The notes: generated from the letters alone by a model not told the origin. A stretch of 64,000 bases of DNA from an uncultured Burkholderiales bacterium (GCA_903864315.1 CAIPFK010000152.1:62001-126000); one strand, 5' to 3'; numbered from the stretch's first letter, positions 31,964-42,738 are shown. Program-made: numbers and translations.

Positions 31964-34315
31964 TTAGTCGACTCGCCTCACCTCATGGGGTTTGAAGCCG
32001 AACTCAGTGGATCGACCTTTTTTAGCGCGCTGGCTTCTCACGTTGTTGAGCACACGAATCTCCAGCATCTCTTCACGCGGTTTGCCGCCTCTGCCAACCC
32101 CGCGCACGAGCACGCTCTTGTTGTAGGCCGCCGCACCGGCCAACTCGTCCTTGGGCTCGAGATCAATCAAAACCAAGCCACGACCGCCCTTTTCCATCAC
32201 CTTGAGTTGCGACAACTCAAAGCTCAAAACACGTCCGTTTTGAGTCACGCACACCACCGATTTGGCAGGTGCAAGCCCCTGCGCCATGGGTGGCAAACTC
32301 ACCAAAGAGGGTTTGAGCAAACGCTCACCCGAGTTGATGCTCAAAAACGATTTGCCACTTCGGTTTCTGGAGATCATGGACTCAAAATTGGCAATCAATC
32401 CATAGCCCCCAGAACTGCTGAGCAAGTAGCATGACCCGGCCTGGCCCACCACGTAATGCGCCAACTGGGTTCCGCTCTCGAGCTCGACCATGGTGGTGAT
32501 GGGTTGGCCGTCGCCTCGCGCACCGGGCAAACTCGCGACCGCCACTGCGTAAACTCGCCCATTGGAGCCAAAACCCAGCAAGGTGTCGACAGTTCTGCAC
32601 TCAAAGGTGTCGTACAAGGTGTCTCCTGCCTTGAAGGCAAAGCCACTGGGGTCATGGCCGTGGCCAGCACGAGACCTCACCCAACCCTTGTCAGAGATCA
32701 CCACCGTCACGGGCTCGTCAATGATTTTGACCTCAACGCTGGAGCGCTTGTCAGCCATGATCAAAGTCCGCCTGTCGTCACCAAAGAGCTTGGCATCGGC
32801 CTCAATTTCCTTGACCATCAAACGGCGTTGGGCCGCGGGACTGCCCAAAATCTCTTCGAGCTTTTCACGCTCTTCGCGCAAGGTTTTGAGCTCTTGCTCG
32901 ATCTTGATGGCTTCCAATCGGGCGAGTTGGCGCAGCCGAATGTCCAAGATATCGTCGGCTTGGCGCTCGCTCAACTTAAAGCGCGCGATCAAGGCCTCCT
33001 TGGGCTCATCGCTTTGACGAATGATGGCAATCACTTCATCGATATTGAGGAGCACGAGTTGGCGCCCCTCCAAGATGTGGACGCGATCAAGCACCTTGTC
33101 GAGCCTGAACTGGGAGCGATGCTGTACGGTGGTTTGCCGAAAGCTGAGCCACTCCTCAAACATGGTGCGGATGGATTTCTGCACCGGTCGTCCATCAATG
33201 CCTATCGAGGTGAGATTGATCGAGGAGGAGGTCTCTAAACTCGTGTGCGAGAGCAGCACTTGGATCAACTCTTGCTGCTCAACAGTGCGGGTTTTGGGCT
33301 CAAACACCAAGCGTACGGGCGCATCTTTGGAGGACTCGTCGCGCACCACATCCAAGACGCTCAGCACCGTCGCCTTCAATATATTTTGCTCGCTCGAGAG
33401 CGCCTTCTTGCCCGCTTTCACTTTCGGGTTGGTGAGCTCTTCGATTTCTTCCAGCACGCGCTGACTGCTCACCCCGGGTGGCAGGGTGTTGACGACCAAC
33501 TGCCACTGCCCTCTGGCCAACTCTTCAATGGACCAACGGGCACGCACCTTCAAAGATCCCCGGCCGGTGCGATAGGCATCGGCGATCTCTTGAGGACTGC
33601 TGATGATGTGGCCACCACCCGGGTAGTCCGGGCCTGGGAGCAAGGCGAGAAACTCGTCTTCGGTGAGCTTTGGGGTTTTAATGAGCGCAATACAAGTCTG
33701 GGCCACCTCGCGCAAATTGTGCGACGGAATTTCAGTGGCCAGTCCCACCGCGATGCCACTCGCACCATTGAGGAGTGCAAACGGCAAGCGTGCGGGGAGC
33801 TGCTTGGGCTCCTGAGTGGAGCCGTCGTAATTGGGCTGAAAATCAACCGTGCCTTCATCGAGTTCATCGAGCAGCAAACTGGTGATGCGCGACAAGCGCG
33901 CTTCGGTGTAACGCATCGCCGCAGCACCGTCTCCATCTCGAGAGCCAAAGTTGCCCTGACCGTCAATCAAGGGGTAGCGCTGGGAGAAGTCCTGCGCCAT
34001 GCGCACCAAGGCGTCGTAGGCGGCTTGGTCACCGTGCGGGTGAAAACGACCCAGCACATCACCCACCACCCGGGCACTTTTGACAGGGCGAGCACCCACC
34101 GCGCCGTTGGCCCCACCAAATCCCAGGCCCATGCGAGACATGGAATACAAAATCCGTCTTTGAACGGGCTTTTGACCATCGCAAATGTCGGGCAAAGCGC
34201 GACCCTTGACCACCGACAAGGCATATTCCAAATACGCCATTCGGGCATAGTCACCCAGTCCCAGGTCCTCGTCTTTGGAGGGCAAGGCCAGTGCTTCGGT
34301 CGTGTCGTCACTCAT
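31964..34315 (-). CDS. parC: DNA topoisomerase IV subunit A
   Basis: ParC cuts and rejoins DNA to unlink daughter chromosomes, together with ParE. The 783-aa protein has the GyrA/ParC N-terminal breakage domain with [20 protein letters not shown] near the start, the quinolone-region [17 protein letters not shown] and the active-site Tyr in [11 protein letters not shown] (about residue 135). The C-terminal beta-pinwheel (from about residue 510) is present but lacks an obvious GyrA box, which favours ParC over GyrA. Its start codon overlaps the parE stop codon by one base (TAATG), so the two are translationally coupled. Confidence 0.95.
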   Translation of the reverse strand: MSDDTTEALALPSKDEDLGLGDYARMAYLEYALSVVKGRALPDICDGQKPVQRRILYSMSRMGLGFGGANGAVGARPVKSARVVGDVLGRFHPHGDQAAYDALVRMAQDFSQRYPLIDGQGNFGSRDGDGAAAMRYTEARLSRITSLLLDELDEGTVDFQPNYDGSTQEPKQLPARLPFALLNGASGIAVGLATEIPSHNLREVAQTCIALIKTPKLTEDEFLALLPGPDYPGGGHIISSPQEIADAYRTGRGSLKVRARWSIEELARGQWQLVVNTLPPGVSSQRVLEEIEELTNPKVKAGKKALSSEQNILKATVLSVLDVVRDESSKDAPVRLVFEPKTRTVEQQELIQVLLSHTSLETSSSINLTSIGIDGRPVQKSIRTMFEEWLSFRQTTVQHRSQFRLDKVLDRVHILEGRQLVLLNIDEVIAIIRQSDEPKEALIARFKLSERQADDILDIRLRQLARLEAIKIEQELKTLREEREKLEEILGSPAAQRRLMVKEIEADAKLFGDDRRTLIMADKRSSVEVKIIDEPVTVVISDKGWVRSRAGHGHDPSGFAFKAGDTLYDTFECRTVDTLLGFGSNGRVYAVAVASLPGARGDGQPITTMVELESGTQLAHYVVGQAGSCYLLSSSGGYGLIANFESMISRNRSGKSFLSINSGERLLKPSLVSLPPMAQGLAPAKSVVCVTQNGRVLSFELSQLKVMEKGGRGLVLIDLEPKDELAGAAAYNKSVLVRGVGRGGKPREEMLEIRVLNNVRSQRAKKGRSTEFGFKPHEVRRVD

Positions 34316-36285
34316 TAAATATCCACCTCAATCGCGTCTCCATGCAACTCCATGAGCTCGCGCCTGGCTTGCGCTTCACCTTTGCCCATGAGTTGAGACA
34401 TTAAAAACTGTGTTGCCAAAAAATCCAAATTCCCGAGTTGAACCAAAAGCAGTCGACGCGTGTCGGGGTTCAAGGTGGTCTCCCACAACTGCTCGGCATT
34501 CATCTCACCCAGGCCCTTGAAGCGACTCACGGACCAAGCGCCTTCGCGCACACCATCTTTTCTGAGTTTGTCCAGGACTGTGGTGAGTTCACTTTCATCC
34601 AAGGTATAAATTTTGGTGGCGGGCTTTTTCCCCCTGGCAGGCGCATCCACCCGAAACAATGGCGGGCGAGCAATGTAGACGTGACCGGCCTCAATGAGTT
34701 TGGGGAAATGCCGAAAAAAGAGGGTGAGCAAGAGCACCTGGATGTGGGAGCCATCGACATCGGCGTCACTCAAGATACACACTTTGCCGTACCTCAAACC
34801 ACTCAAATCTGGCGTGTCATTGGGTCCATGGGGATCCACCCCAATGGCCACCGCGATGTCATGAATTTCATTGTTGGCAAAGAGGCGGTCGCGTTCGACC
34901 TCCCAGGTGTTGAGCACCTTGCCACGCAGGGGCAATATCGCCTGACTCTCTTTGTCTCGACCCATTTTGGCAGACCCTCCCGCAGAGTCTCCCTCGACCA
35001 AGAAGACTTCGTTGTGGGCCAAATCTTTGCTCTCGCAATCGGTGAGCTTGCCGGGCAAGACGGCCACGCCCGAGCCTTTTCTTTTTTCTACCTTTTGCCC
35101 AGCACGCTGTCGCGATTGGGCTGCCTTGATGGCCAAATCGGCCAACTTTTTACCATACTCGACGTGTTCATTGAGCCACAACTCCAGGCTCGGTCTCACA
35201 AACGAGGAGACCAAACGAACCGCATCGCGCGAATTCAAGCGCTCCTTGATTTGACCTTGGAACTGAGGATCGAGCACCTTGGCACTGAGCACGTAATTGG
35301 CCCTGGCAAACACATCCTCGGGCAACAACTTCACGCCTTTGGGCAATAGGGCATGCAAGTCGATGAAGTTCTTCACCGCCTGAAATAGACCCTCGCGAAG
35401 ACCGCTCTCATGGGTGCCCCCGGCACTGGTGGGAATCAAGTTGACGTAACTCTCCCTCACGGCTTGGCCGTCTTCCGTAAACGCCACGCACCACGTGGCG
35501 CCCTCGCCCTCGGCAAAACTTTCATGCGCGCTGTCCGCAAACCCCTCTCCCTCAAACAAAGGGATCACTGGGTCGGTGACCAAAGTTTGCATCAAATAGT
35601 CCCGCAAACCGGCCTTGTAGAGCCACGTTTGATCTTCTTTGGTTTTTTCATTGACCAATGTGACCGTGACACCCGGCATCAACACGGCCTTGGAGCGAAG
35701 CAAGTGGGTCAAATCTTGCAGAGGTAAGTGGGCACTTTCAAAATATTTGGCATCAGGCCACACCCGCACCAGGGTACCGGACTTGGGGTCGTCTTTCCCC
35801 GCGACTTTGAGCGTCAATGGAGTCACCACATCACCCGCTTGAAAGACCAAGTGGGCCACTTTGCCTTCTCGATGCGAGGTGACTTCCATGCGCGTGGACA
35901 AGGCATTGGTGACGCTCACCCCAACCCCGTGCAAGCCGCCAGAGAAACTGTAGGCTCCACCAGAGCCTTTGTCGAACTTGCCGCCTGCGTGCAAGCGCGT
36001 AAAAACCAGCTCGATCACCGGCGCGCCCTCGTCGGGGTGCATGCCAAAGGGGATGCCACGCCCGTCATCTTGAATGCTCACCGAGGCATCGGCGTGCAAA
36101 GTCACTTTGATTTTTTTGCCGTGTCCAGCCAAGGCCTCATCGGCCGAGTTGTCCAGCACCTCTTGAATGATGTGCAAGGGATTGTCCGTACGGGTGTACA
36201 TCCCGGGACGCTGTTTGACTGGCTCCAGTCCTTTGAGAACACGGATGGAGCTTTCTGAATATTCTGGGTTTTGCTTGGTGGCCAT
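34315..36285 (-). CDS. parE: DNA topoisomerase IV subunit B
   Basis: ParE is the ATPase subunit of topoisomerase IV. The start is set at [10 protein letters not shown], 15 codons inside the track ORF, since family members begin close to [23 protein letters not shown]-binding GHKL motifs are [23 protein letters not shown] and GGLHGVG; the TOPRIM domain has [17 protein letters not shown] and [11 protein letters not shown]. The 656-aa length fits ParE rather than the longer GyrB. It is first in the parE-parC operon and divergent from a methyltransferase gene. Confidence 0.95.
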   Translation of the reverse strand: MATKQNPEYSESSIRVLKGLEPVKQRPGMYTRTDNPLHIIQEVLDNSADEALAGHGKKIKVTLHADASVSIQDDGRGIPFGMHPDEGAPVIELVFTRLHAGGKFDKGSGGAYSFSGGLHGVGVSVTNALSTRMEVTSHREGKVAHLVFQAGDVVTPLTLKVAGKDDPKSGTLVRVWPDAKYFESAHLPLQDLTHLLRSKAVLMPGVTVTLVNEKTKEDQTWLYKAGLRDYLMQTLVTDPVIPLFEGEGFADSAHESFAEGEGATWCVAFTEDGQAVRESYVNLIPTSAGGTHESGLREGLFQAVKNFIDLHALLPKGVKLLPEDVFARANYVLSAKVLDPQFQGQIKERLNSRDAVRLVSSFVRPSLELWLNEHVEYGKKLADLAIKAAQSRQRAGQKVEKRKGSGVAVLPGKLTDCESKDLAHNEVFLVEGDSAGGSAKMGRDKESQAILPLRGKVLNTWEVERDRLFANNEIHDIAVAIGVDPHGPNDTPDLSGLRYGKVCILSDADVDGSHIQVLLLTLFFRHFPKLIEAGHVYIARPPLFRVDAPARGKKPATKIYTLDESELTTVLDKLRKDGVREGAWSVSRFKGLGEMNAEQLWETTLNPDTRRLLLVQLGNLDFLATQFLMSQLMGKGEAQARRELMELHGDAIEVDI

Positions 36286-36469
36286 GCGCTCGATTGTAGA
36301 CAAGAATTGAGAAGGTCTGTATGAATTCACAGTCCAAGACCCAAAGCAGGTATTTTAAGACTTGCAATATTGCCCAGCATAAAAGACTCTTTTAACCCCA
36401 TGCTAAGCGATAATGGGGCTTGAATTTCCTGAATAAAAATCACACTTTAGGCGTTTTTTTGCCTCTTCA

Positions 36470-37054
36470 ATGACCACTCTCCACCGCTCCTCATTGCTGG
36501 CCCCCCATGCAACGCTCGCACCCAGTGCCTGGGTTGAGCGATGGAGCCACTTGCTGACTCCAAGCGCCCGGGTCTTGGATGTGGCGTGCGGCAGTGGGCG
36601 ACACATGAAGTGGCTCCAACAACAAGGAATCAATGCCCTTGGGGTCGACAGAGATGAGCAAGCGCTGGCAGATTTAAAAACACTCGGCTTTGAGGTCTTG
36701 GTGGCGGATTTAGAGCAAGATGCCTGGCCTTTTGAGCCCCAAAGCATGGATGCGGTCCTCGTCACCCACTACCTTTGGCGAGCGCTTTGGCCCGATTTGA
36801 AAGCCGTGCTCAAACCCAAAGGGATGGTCATTTTTGAAACCTTCTCCATGGGACACGAGGCACTGGGGCGGCCTAAAAATCCCGATTTTTTACTCCGCTC
36901 AGGCGAGCTTTTGACAGCATTTGGAGACTTTCACATCATCGCCTTTGAAGAAGGCCTGGAGTTTGAGCCCCAACGCTTACTGCAACGCTTGGTGGCACAA
37001 AAACCCGAGCCTGGGGCCCCTCGAGAGGCCAGTCCCTTGAGGTCGTTAGAATGA
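36470..37054 (+). CDS. Class I SAM-dependent methyltransferase
   Basis: This 194-aa protein has a Rossmann-like methyltransferase fold: SAM-binding motif I VLDVACGSGRH (about residues 35-45), the acidic end of beta 2 in GVDRDEQAL (about 60), then VADLEQDAWPF and MDAVLVTHYLW for motifs II and III. A similar small methyltransferase is often found beside dapA in Burkholderiales. It precedes dapA by 47 bp on the same strand. The methyl acceptor is unknown; the TehB/UbiE-like fold does not tell. Confidence 0.87.
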   Translation: MTTLHRSSLLAPHATLAPSAWVERWSHLLTPSARVLDVACGSGRHMKWLQQQGINALGVDRDEQALADLKTLGFEVLVADLEQDAWPFEPQSMDAVLVTHYLWRALWPDLKAVLKPKGMVIFETFSMGHEALGRPKNPDFLLRSGELLTAFGDFHIIAFEEGLEFEPQRLLQRLVAQKPEPGAPREASPLRSLE

Positions 37055-37101
37055 TACCTTGGCAAGCTGCATTTCACCTTAAACGTTAAAACGAAATCAC
37101 C

Positions 37102-37983
37102 ATGGCACCTATCACTGGCAGTATCGTGGCGTTGGTCACCCCCATGAACCCCGATGGAGCGGTGGACTACCCCACCTTGCGCAAACTCATCGATTGGCAC
37201 ATTGAGCAAGGCACCGATTGCATTGGCGTGGTCGGCACCACGGGCGAGTCACCCACGGTGAATGTGAACGAACACCGCGAAATCATTCGAGTGGCGGTGG
37301 AGCAATCCAACAACCGAGTGCCCATCATGGCCGGTTGTGGAGCCAACTCAACGAGTGAAGCCATCGACTTGGCCAAATTCGCATCCCAAGTGGGCGCCCA
37401 CTGTCAACTCCAAGTCGTCCCCTATTACAACAAGCCCACCCAAGAGGGCCAATACCAACACTTCAAAGCCATTGCCCAAGCGGTGGACTTGCCCATGGTG
37501 CTCTACAACGTACCGGGCCGCACGGTGGCCGACATGCACCACGACACGGTGATGCGTTTGAGTGAAATTCCTGGCATCGTGGGTATCAAAGAAGCCACGG
37601 GCAACATTGAGCGAGCACAGTGGCTCATCCGTGACAAGCCTGCGCACTTTGCGGTCTATTCGGGAGACGACCCCACTGCGGTGGCATTGATGCTGTGTGG
37701 AGGTCAAGGCAATGTGAGTGTGAGCGCCAATATTGCGCCTCGATTGATGCATGAGTTGTGTGTGGCCGCAATGAATGGACAGGTCACAACAGCCATGGAC
37801 ATTCAGTTCAAATTGTTGCCCATTCACAAAAACCTCTTTCTTGAAGCCAACCCGATTCCAGTCAAATGGGCCATGGCACGCATGGGTCTTTGTGGACCCA
37901 CACTTCGCTTACCGATGACCCCCATGGCCTCTCAATTTGAAGCCACCTTGGAAGCAGCATTGAAGGCCAGTGGCCTACTTTGA
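37102..37983 (+). CDS. dapA: 4-hydroxy-tetrahydrodipicolinate synthase
   Basis: DapA condenses pyruvate with aspartate semialdehyde, the first step unique to lysine and diaminopimelate synthesis. The 293-aa TIM barrel shows [10 protein letters not shown] at the start, [10 protein letters not shown] (the Thr-Thr substrate site, about 44-53), the catalytic Tyr in [10 protein letters not shown] near residue 111, YNVPGRT and the Schiff-base Lys in [10 protein letters not shown] near residue 162. All key residues are present. It is followed by bamC and an MBL-fold gene in the same direction, a conserved Burkholderiales order. Confidence 0.96.
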   Translation: MAPITGSIVALVTPMNPDGAVDYPTLRKLIDWHIEQGTDCIGVVGTTGESPTVNVNEHREIIRVAVEQSNNRVPIMAGCGANSTSEAIDLAKFASQVGAHCQLQVVPYYNKPTQEGQYQHFKAIAQAVDLPMVLYNVPGRTVADMHHDTVMRLSEIPGIVGIKEATGNIERAQWLIRDKPAHFAVYSGDDPTAVALMLCGGQGNVSVSANIAPRLMHELCVAAMNGQVTTAMDIQFKLLPIHKNLFLEANPIPVKWAMARMGLCGPTLRLPMTPMASQFEATLEAALKASGLL

Positions 37984-38092
37984 AGCGTTTCTTGACCCAA
38001 GACCCAGACCATCAACCCAATTGATCAACACCACCTCCACACTCAGTCACCCATCGCACTCGATGAGCCCTAACTCGGAACCACACTCCAAC

Positions 38093-39199
38093 ATGAATCG
38101 CCTCCCCCAGACATTGACCAACCGTGTTGTTCTCTTGCTCGCCACTTTGGGACTGCTGAGCTCTTGCAGTCTATTTGACAGCAACAAAGTCAACTACAAA
38201 GCGCAAGTGAGCAAGCGACCCATCACCCTCGACATTCCACCCGATCTCAGCCAATTGAACCGCGAGACGCGGTACATGATCCCCGGTGACACGGTCAGTG
38301 CCAACGACATGATACAAATTGCGCCCAGCAAAAATACCATCGCGCCCACCCAACTCGCAGACATTCGCATCGAGCACTTTGGCTCAGAGCATTGGCTGGT
38401 GATCAAACGCACAGCCAGCAGTGTGTGGCCTTTGCTCAAGCAGTTTTGGTTGGACAATGGCTATGCCTTGCAAACTGAAGACAGCCAAACGGGCTTTCTT
38501 GAAACGGACTGGTTGGACAACAAAAAAGACCTTCCTCAAGACTTCATCAGTCGAACACTCAACAAGTACCTCTCTAGCGCATCGAGCTCGGGCATTCGTG
38601 ACAAATTCATCACTCGCGTTGAATCCAAGGACAATGAGGTTGAAGTCTCCATCGCCCACCGCTCCATCGAAGAGGTCCAATTCAACGCGCTCGTGCCTGG
38701 CACCGCTTGGCGTGCACGGGCAAGTGATCCTGAAGCAGAAAACGAATTTTTGCGCCGTTTGATGGTCGCTCTGGGTGCTCCTGAGGCGCAAGCCCAAGAA
38801 CTGATGGCCAAGTCCCAAGCCAACTCGGCCAAGCGAGCTACCCTCCAAAGCTCCAGCACCAGCACTGTCATTGCATATCAAGAAAGCTTTGACACCGCTT
38901 GGCGACGTGTGGGCGTGGCACTGGACCGTTCGGGCTTCACCGTGGAAGACCGGGACCGCAAATTGGGGCTTTATTACGTGCGATTTGTCGAGAGAACTGC
39001 CGATGGCAAAGAGCCTGGATTTTTCAGCCGCCTGTGGGGTGCGAGTTCAACGCCAGAAGGCCCACAACGCTATCGTTTAAAACTTGAAAGCGTGAATGAT
39101 CGCGCTTCGAGCATTTCGATCTTGAACGCCACAGGTGAGGCAGACCACTCCAATGCCAGTCAAAAAATTGCCCAACTCTTGATGGACGAATTGAAGTGA
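38093..39199 (+). CDS. bamC: Outer membrane protein assembly factor BamC
   Basis: BamC is a lipoprotein of the Bam complex, which folds beta-barrel proteins into the outer membrane. I start it at MNRLPQTLTN; this gives a lipoprotein signal with the lipobox LLSSC and lipidated Cys25. Further upstream ATGs in the ORF would destroy the signal. The unstructured early region VNYKAQVSKRPITLDIPPDLSQL is the conserved part that binds BamD. Two helix-grip domains follow. Corrected length is 368 aa. It lies 109 bp after dapA, with the MBL-fold gene right behind. Confidence 0.92.
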   Translation: MNRLPQTLTNRVVLLLATLGLLSSCSLFDSNKVNYKAQVSKRPITLDIPPDLSQLNRETRYMIPGDTVSANDMIQIAPSKNTIAPTQLADIRIEHFGSEHWLVIKRTASSVWPLLKQFWLDNGYALQTEDSQTGFLETDWLDNKKDLPQDFISRTLNKYLSSASSSGIRDKFITRVESKDNEVEVSIAHRSIEEVQFNALVPGTAWRARASDPEAENEFLRRLMVALGAPEAQAQELMAKSQANSAKRATLQSSSTSTVIAYQESFDTAWRRVGVALDRSGFTVEDRDRKLGLYYVRFVERTADGKEPGFFSRLWGASSTPEGPQRYRLKLESVNDRASSISILNATGEADHSNASQKIAQLLMDELK

Positions 39200-39214
39200 T
39201 GTGAGCACCTAGAG

Positions 39215-40003
39215 GTGTTGCGATTTAAAAATCTAGGCAGTGGTAGCGCTGGCAATGCCACTTTGGTTCAAGCGCAGTCTGGCCAGTCAACCACGCAAGT
39301 TTTGATTGACTGCGGTTTGTCCATGGCGCAATTGAGCGCAAGGCTAGAGCTCATCGACTTGGAGCTCAGTGACGTGGACGCCCTCTTCATCACCCACGAG
39401 CATTCAGACCATGTCGGGCATGCTCGGCAGTTTGGCCTGAGAACGGGCAAACCCATTTGGTGCAGCCAAGGCACGCAACTGGCCAGTCAAACGATTGATT
39501 GGGGCTTGAACAGCGATCAGTTGTGTTGCGCCAGAGATGGTGAAACCATTGAAGTGGGCGAATTGCAACTCACACCCTTCACGGTTCCCCACGACGCGCG
39601 CGAGCCACTCCAAGTGTGCATGAGCGACGGCAATGTAAAACTGGGATTGGTGACCGACTTGGGGCACGCAAGTGCCCATGTGCTCCAAAGTCTGCGTCAA
39701 TGCCAAGCGCTGATTTTGGAAGCCAACCATGATCAAGACATGCTCAGGCTCTCCAAATACCCCTCGTTTTTAAAGTCCCGCATCTCTGGCCCCTTGGGAC
39801 ATTTATCAAACCAAGCCTCGGCACACTTACTGCAAAGCGTGATGCACGACCAACTCAAAACCGTGGTGGCGGCGCATCTGAGTGAAAAAAACAATACCCC
39901 AGAATTGGTGGGTCTGGCCTTTGGTGCTGTCTTGAACTGTCCTGCCCACGAAGTGATCATCGCCCACCAAGACCATGGCACCGATTGGTGGGTGGTGTCA
40001 TAG
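39215..40003 (+). CDS. MBL-fold metallo-hydrolase
   Basis: This 262-aa protein is a metallo-beta-lactamase-fold hydrolase of the YycJ/WalJ-like group, whose members include double-strand DNA exonucleases and RNases. The metal motif is THEHSDHVGH (about residues 60-69); further ligands are expected in TDLGHAS and EANHD, and the late HLSEKNN and AHQDHG. The start is a GTG (or a TTG one codon later), since no ATG exists between the bamC stop and RFKNLGSGSAGN, the family opening. It begins 15 bp after bamC in the same frame, so expression is likely coupled. The precise substrate is not known. Confidence 0.88.
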   Translation: MLRFKNLGSGSAGNATLVQAQSGQSTTQVLIDCGLSMAQLSARLELIDLELSDVDALFITHEHSDHVGHARQFGLRTGKPIWCSQGTQLASQTIDWGLNSDQLCCARDGETIEVGELQLTPFTVPHDAREPLQVCMSDGNVKLGLVTDLGHASAHVLQSLRQCQALILEANHDQDMLRLSKYPSFLKSRISGPLGHLSNQASAHLLQSVMHDQLKTVVAAHLSEKNNTPELVGLAFGAVLNCPAHEVIIAHQDHGTDWWVVS

Positions 40004-40052
40004 CGAGCAATGCTTGACGCGAAAGACCCTCGCCTCACCCGCCAAAAAAAGT

Positions 40053-40080
40053 CCAAAAAAAAGCCACCCGAAGGTGGCCG
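40053..40080 (-). terminator. Rho-independent terminator of the small lipoprotein gene
   Basis: On the minus strand GCCACC and GGTGGC form a stem closed by a TTCG tetraloop, followed by a run of eight T. It sits 18 bp after the stop codon of the lipoprotein gene. A UUCG-closed stem is unusually stable for its size. Confidence 0.9.
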
Positions 40081-40097
40081 GATTCGTCAAGAAGTGA

Positions 40098-40292
40098 TTA
40101 CTTCTTTTCTTCTGCAGCAGGTGCAGCAGCAGGAGCGGCGGCATCAGCAGCAGGAGCAGCAGCAGGAGCGGCAGCATCGGCAGCAGGTGCAGCGGCAGGA
40201 GCGGGTGCAGCTTCAGGAGCTGGGGCTTCTTTTTTACCACATGCGACCAATGCAGCAGCTAAAAGAGTTGCCAAAAGAAGTGTCTTTGTCAT
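40098..40292 (-). CDS. Small Ala/Pro-rich lipoprotein
   Basis: This 64-aa lipoprotein has a signal peptide with lipobox LVAC and lipidated Cys18. After GKKEAPAP the rest is almost only Ala, Pro and Asp, with the unit PAADAAAPAAA repeated, ending in EEKK. The gene has its own promoter, a good AAAGGAC ribosome site and a strong terminator, so it is real despite low complexity. Similar short lipoproteins are common in Burkholderiales and probably act as an envelope spacer or filler, comparable to Lpp, but no function is shown. The repeated GC-rich codons make it prone to slippage and length change. Confidence 0.85.
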   Translation of the reverse strand: MTKTLLLATLLAAALVACGKKEAPAPEAAPAPAAAPAADAAAPAAAPAADAAAPAAAPAAEEKK

Positions 40293-40404
40293 GTCAGTTG
40301 TCCTTTGAGGGTGAGGTAGGGTTAACTATTTCCGGAAATTGCCACAAATTAAGCTGTGACTGAGCTGTTGGTTTTTTTATCAAGCTCCTTCAACTCAACT
40401 GAGG

Positions 40405-40433
40405 ATTATAGGGTAAATCAGTAACGTTCACAA
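40405..40433 (-). promoter_or_regulatory. Sigma-70-type promoter of the small lipoprotein gene
   Basis: Read on the minus strand: TTGTGA, a 17-nt spacer and a consensus TATAAT. The start codon of the lipoprotein lies about 105 nt downstream, leaving a long 5' leader. The -35 matches four of six consensus bases. Confidence 0.65.
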
Positions 40434-40567
40434 TAAATGCACCACATTTGACAAATGACACGCATGGCTCCAGCACGATGGGCGCGTCTCTTTGGGCCAA
40501 GACCGTGTCAATGTGATGGACAGTTGACAGGAAAAACTCACCAGCACGAGCCCTTGCGGTTTGTCAC

Positions 40568-41872
40568 TCAGTCCTCCAAGTGCAACCACCCCGATTGCAT
40601 CCATTGCGCAAAAAGACCGAGCAAGGCGTCCAAACGACTGGCCAAACGAGTGCCTAAGAGCGACGACGCCAAGTGCTTTTGCTCACTTGGCAAGGCGCGA
40701 GAATGCCGCTTCACCAGTGGCGCCAAGACCTTGACCGACAAGGCCCGATCGTTGGCCAAGGTTCGTAAAATCTTGGCTTCTGCACCGCTTGCACCAACAC
40801 TTTCAGCATTGATATAGATAAATTTCGCATCAAAAAGCATCTGTGTTTGACGATCGAGTCTGATCACCTCTGGACCCTCACTCGCAGCCCAACGCTTCAA
40901 GCGACTCAAGCACTGCGCCTCATCCAATTCAAGCTCCCCTTCGAACCAAACATGGGGCTTGGGCTCGGTCAAGCTCTCACCCAAGGCGCGCTGAAAGTGC
41001 TGCTCATTGAATGCCAAACGCTTGTAACTTTCATAGGCAAAGTTTTGTAAAGCAAGCGGAATTTCACCAGGATTTTGGGTGGCGCCTTGTCCTTGATCGG
41101 TATACAACTGGGTCTTGTGCCGAGATGGATGGATTTGATGGGTTGGGCTGGATCGATCGTCATCATTACCCTCATCCGCCATCCACGCCATCACCGCCTG
41201 CGCCAACGCTGGCCCCTGGGGGGCATTGAATCCGATGGAGTAGGTCATGCATTCGCCCATGGCGACGCCCTCATGGGCGTAGCTCGGAGGCAGGTAAAGC
41301 ATGTCGCCGGGCTGCAGCACCCACTCCTCATCGTGCTTGAATCGGGCCAAAATTTTGAGCTCAGCACCCCGCACGAATTGATCGTCCACGCCATGGGCAA
41401 TGCGCCATCGACGCTCACCCTGGGCTTGCAATAAAAACACATCGTAACTATCGAAATGTGGTCCCACACCGCCTCGATCGCTGGCATAAGAAATCATCAA
41501 ATCATCGAGCCTGACCCTTGGAATGAAGCGAAACATCTCCAAGATGTCATGGGCCCTTGCGTCAAACAAGTTCACGCCTTGAACCAACAAGGTCCACGCC
41601 TTTTGCGTGAGTGCGGGCAGACTTCGACGCTGAAAGGGCCCGCGCTTCAAGGTCCAACTGCGAGCGAGATTTTTGGACCCCGCTTGCACCACCAAGCGCG
41701 ACTCCACATCGTCCCTTTGGGCCAATGCAAAGAGCTCTGAGCGCGAGATGGGCGCCTCAAAGGCTGGCAATGCGCCTCGCACGAGCAAGGGTTTTTTTTG
41801 CCAGTAGTGGCGCATGAAGTAGTCGGGCGTGAGTCCACCCAACAAGGTGGAGGGTTGGTCAATAGGGGTCAT
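40568..41872 (-). CDS. roxA: Cupin / JmjC-type ribosomal protein uL16 arginine hydroxylase (RoxA/YcfD family)
   Basis: RoxA (YcfD) is an Fe(II)/2-oxoglutarate oxygenase that hydroxylates an arginine of ribosomal protein L16. The 434-aa protein opens with LGGLTPDYFMRHYWQKKPLLVRGA, the family signature. The iron-binding HxD is in GGVGPHFDSYDVFLLQ (about residues 140-155) and the distal His in PPSYAHEGVA. A C-terminal helical and winged-helix-like part follows. It is longer than E. coli YcfD (about 370 aa), mostly from a polar insertion around ADEGNDDDRSSPTHQIHPSRH. It is divergent from the SlyD-like gene. Confidence 0.9.
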   Translation of the reverse strand: MTPIDQPSTLLGGLTPDYFMRHYWQKKPLLVRGALPAFEAPISRSELFALAQRDDVESRLVVQAGSKNLARSWTLKRGPFQRRSLPALTQKAWTLLVQGVNLFDARAHDILEMFRFIPRVRLDDLMISYASDRGGVGPHFDSYDVFLLQAQGERRWRIAHGVDDQFVRGAELKILARFKHDEEWVLQPGDMLYLPPSYAHEGVAMGECMTYSIGFNAPQGPALAQAVMAWMADEGNDDDRSSPTHQIHPSRHKTQLYTDQGQGATQNPGEIPLALQNFAYESYKRLAFNEQHFQRALGESLTEPKPHVWFEGELELDEAQCLSRLKRWAASEGPEVIRLDRQTQMLFDAKFIYINAESVGASGAEAKILRTLANDRALSVKVLAPLVKRHSRALPSEQKHLASSLLGTRLASRLDALLGLFAQWMQSGWLHLED

Positions 41873-41947
41873 GGAGGTGGGTAAAAAAATGATTAGAAAT
41901 GATCAACAAAATGGGGGGGCTTGCGTGAAATGCGACAATCGCTCACC

Positions 41948-42661
41948 ATGAACATCACTATACCTTGCGTGGTCGAACTGACCTGGACGCTCAAAGACAC
42001 TTTGGGCACCCTCCTTGACGAGCTTCATGAAGGCGTTGAATTTTTTGTGGGTGGGCATGATTTGCTGGCCAAAATCGAAGAAGCCTTGATCGGTCTCGCC
42101 CCTGGCGCGACACTGGATTTGCACTTGGAGCCCGAGGATGCCTTTGGCGACTATGATGAAAATTTGGTCTTTCTAGAGTCCCGAGACCTGTTCCCCTCAG
42201 AAATCGAAGAAGGCCAATGCTTGGAGGGCAGTGCGTTGCCCAAAAACGGTTTGGCTCAAGCCCCTGAAGGTCATCTCTACACCGTCACAGAAATCTATCC
42301 AGAGCATGTGGTTCTCGATGGCAACCACCCGCTGTCAGGCATGGCCTTGCGATTGCAGTTGAGCATTCATGGTGTGCGCGAGGCGAGCGAGTCAGAACGC
42401 AAAGCGGCCAGCATGGGGGTGGGATTTTTTTACTCTCCCGAACTCGCACCCCCTCAGGCCCATGGCCATGCCCACACGATGGAAAGCGCCCATGACCCCC
42501 TAGAGAGTGAGCCCATCGATTTGGCACAGATCAATCCTGCGCTGGCGCGATTGGATGCCATATTCGACTTCGAAGAGGATGACGTGGACAGCGAAGATGT
42601 TGCACCCAGTGACAACGCCAATGAGCCCACTCACAAGGCCCATGACAAACGTTTGCACTGA
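41948..42661 (+). CDS. FKBP-type peptidyl-prolyl isomerase, SlyD-like
   Basis: This protein combines an FKBP domain with an inserted flap chaperone domain as in SlyD, assisting folding and sometimes metal delivery. The start is set at MNITIPCVVEL; the track start is a TTG nine codons upstream. Typical segments are VEFFVGGHDLLAKIEEALIGLAPGA, the EPEDAFGDYDENLV link into the flap domain, and NHPLSGMALRLQLSIHGVREA after it. The C-terminus has histidines (HGHAHTMESAH) and then an acidic run FEEDDVDSEDV. The histidines are fewer than in E. coli SlyD, so nickel binding is uncertain. Confidence 0.88.
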   Translation: MNITIPCVVELTWTLKDTLGTLLDELHEGVEFFVGGHDLLAKIEEALIGLAPGATLDLHLEPEDAFGDYDENLVFLESRDLFPSEIEEGQCLEGSALPKNGLAQAPEGHLYTVTEIYPEHVVLDGNHPLSGMALRLQLSIHGVREASESERKAASMGVGFFYSPELAPPQAHGHAHTMESAHDPLESEPIDLAQINPALARLDAIFDFEEDDVDSEDVAPSDNANEPTHKAHDKRLH

Positions 42662-42738
42662 GCGATTCTGAGCGCTTCTATGCGATTTTGGGCGATTTTT
42701 GCGCCCTACCTACCCCGCCCTCTCACACCCCCTAGGGC

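Noticed and set aside
33245-34318. 357-codon plus-strand ORF opposite parC
   Set aside because: It is a shadow of parC with no family pattern; many long antisense frames occur in this moderately GC-rich DNA.
31964-36285. DNA gyrase gyrA/gyrB
   Set aside because: The short B subunit and the absence of an obvious GyrA box in the A subunit favour topoisomerase IV.
40010-40363. Gln/Arg-rich plus-strand ORF with QQQ repeats opposite the small lipoprotein
   Set aside because: The glutamine repeats are the antisense reading of the Ala/Pro codons; the minus-strand gene has lipobox, promoter and terminator.
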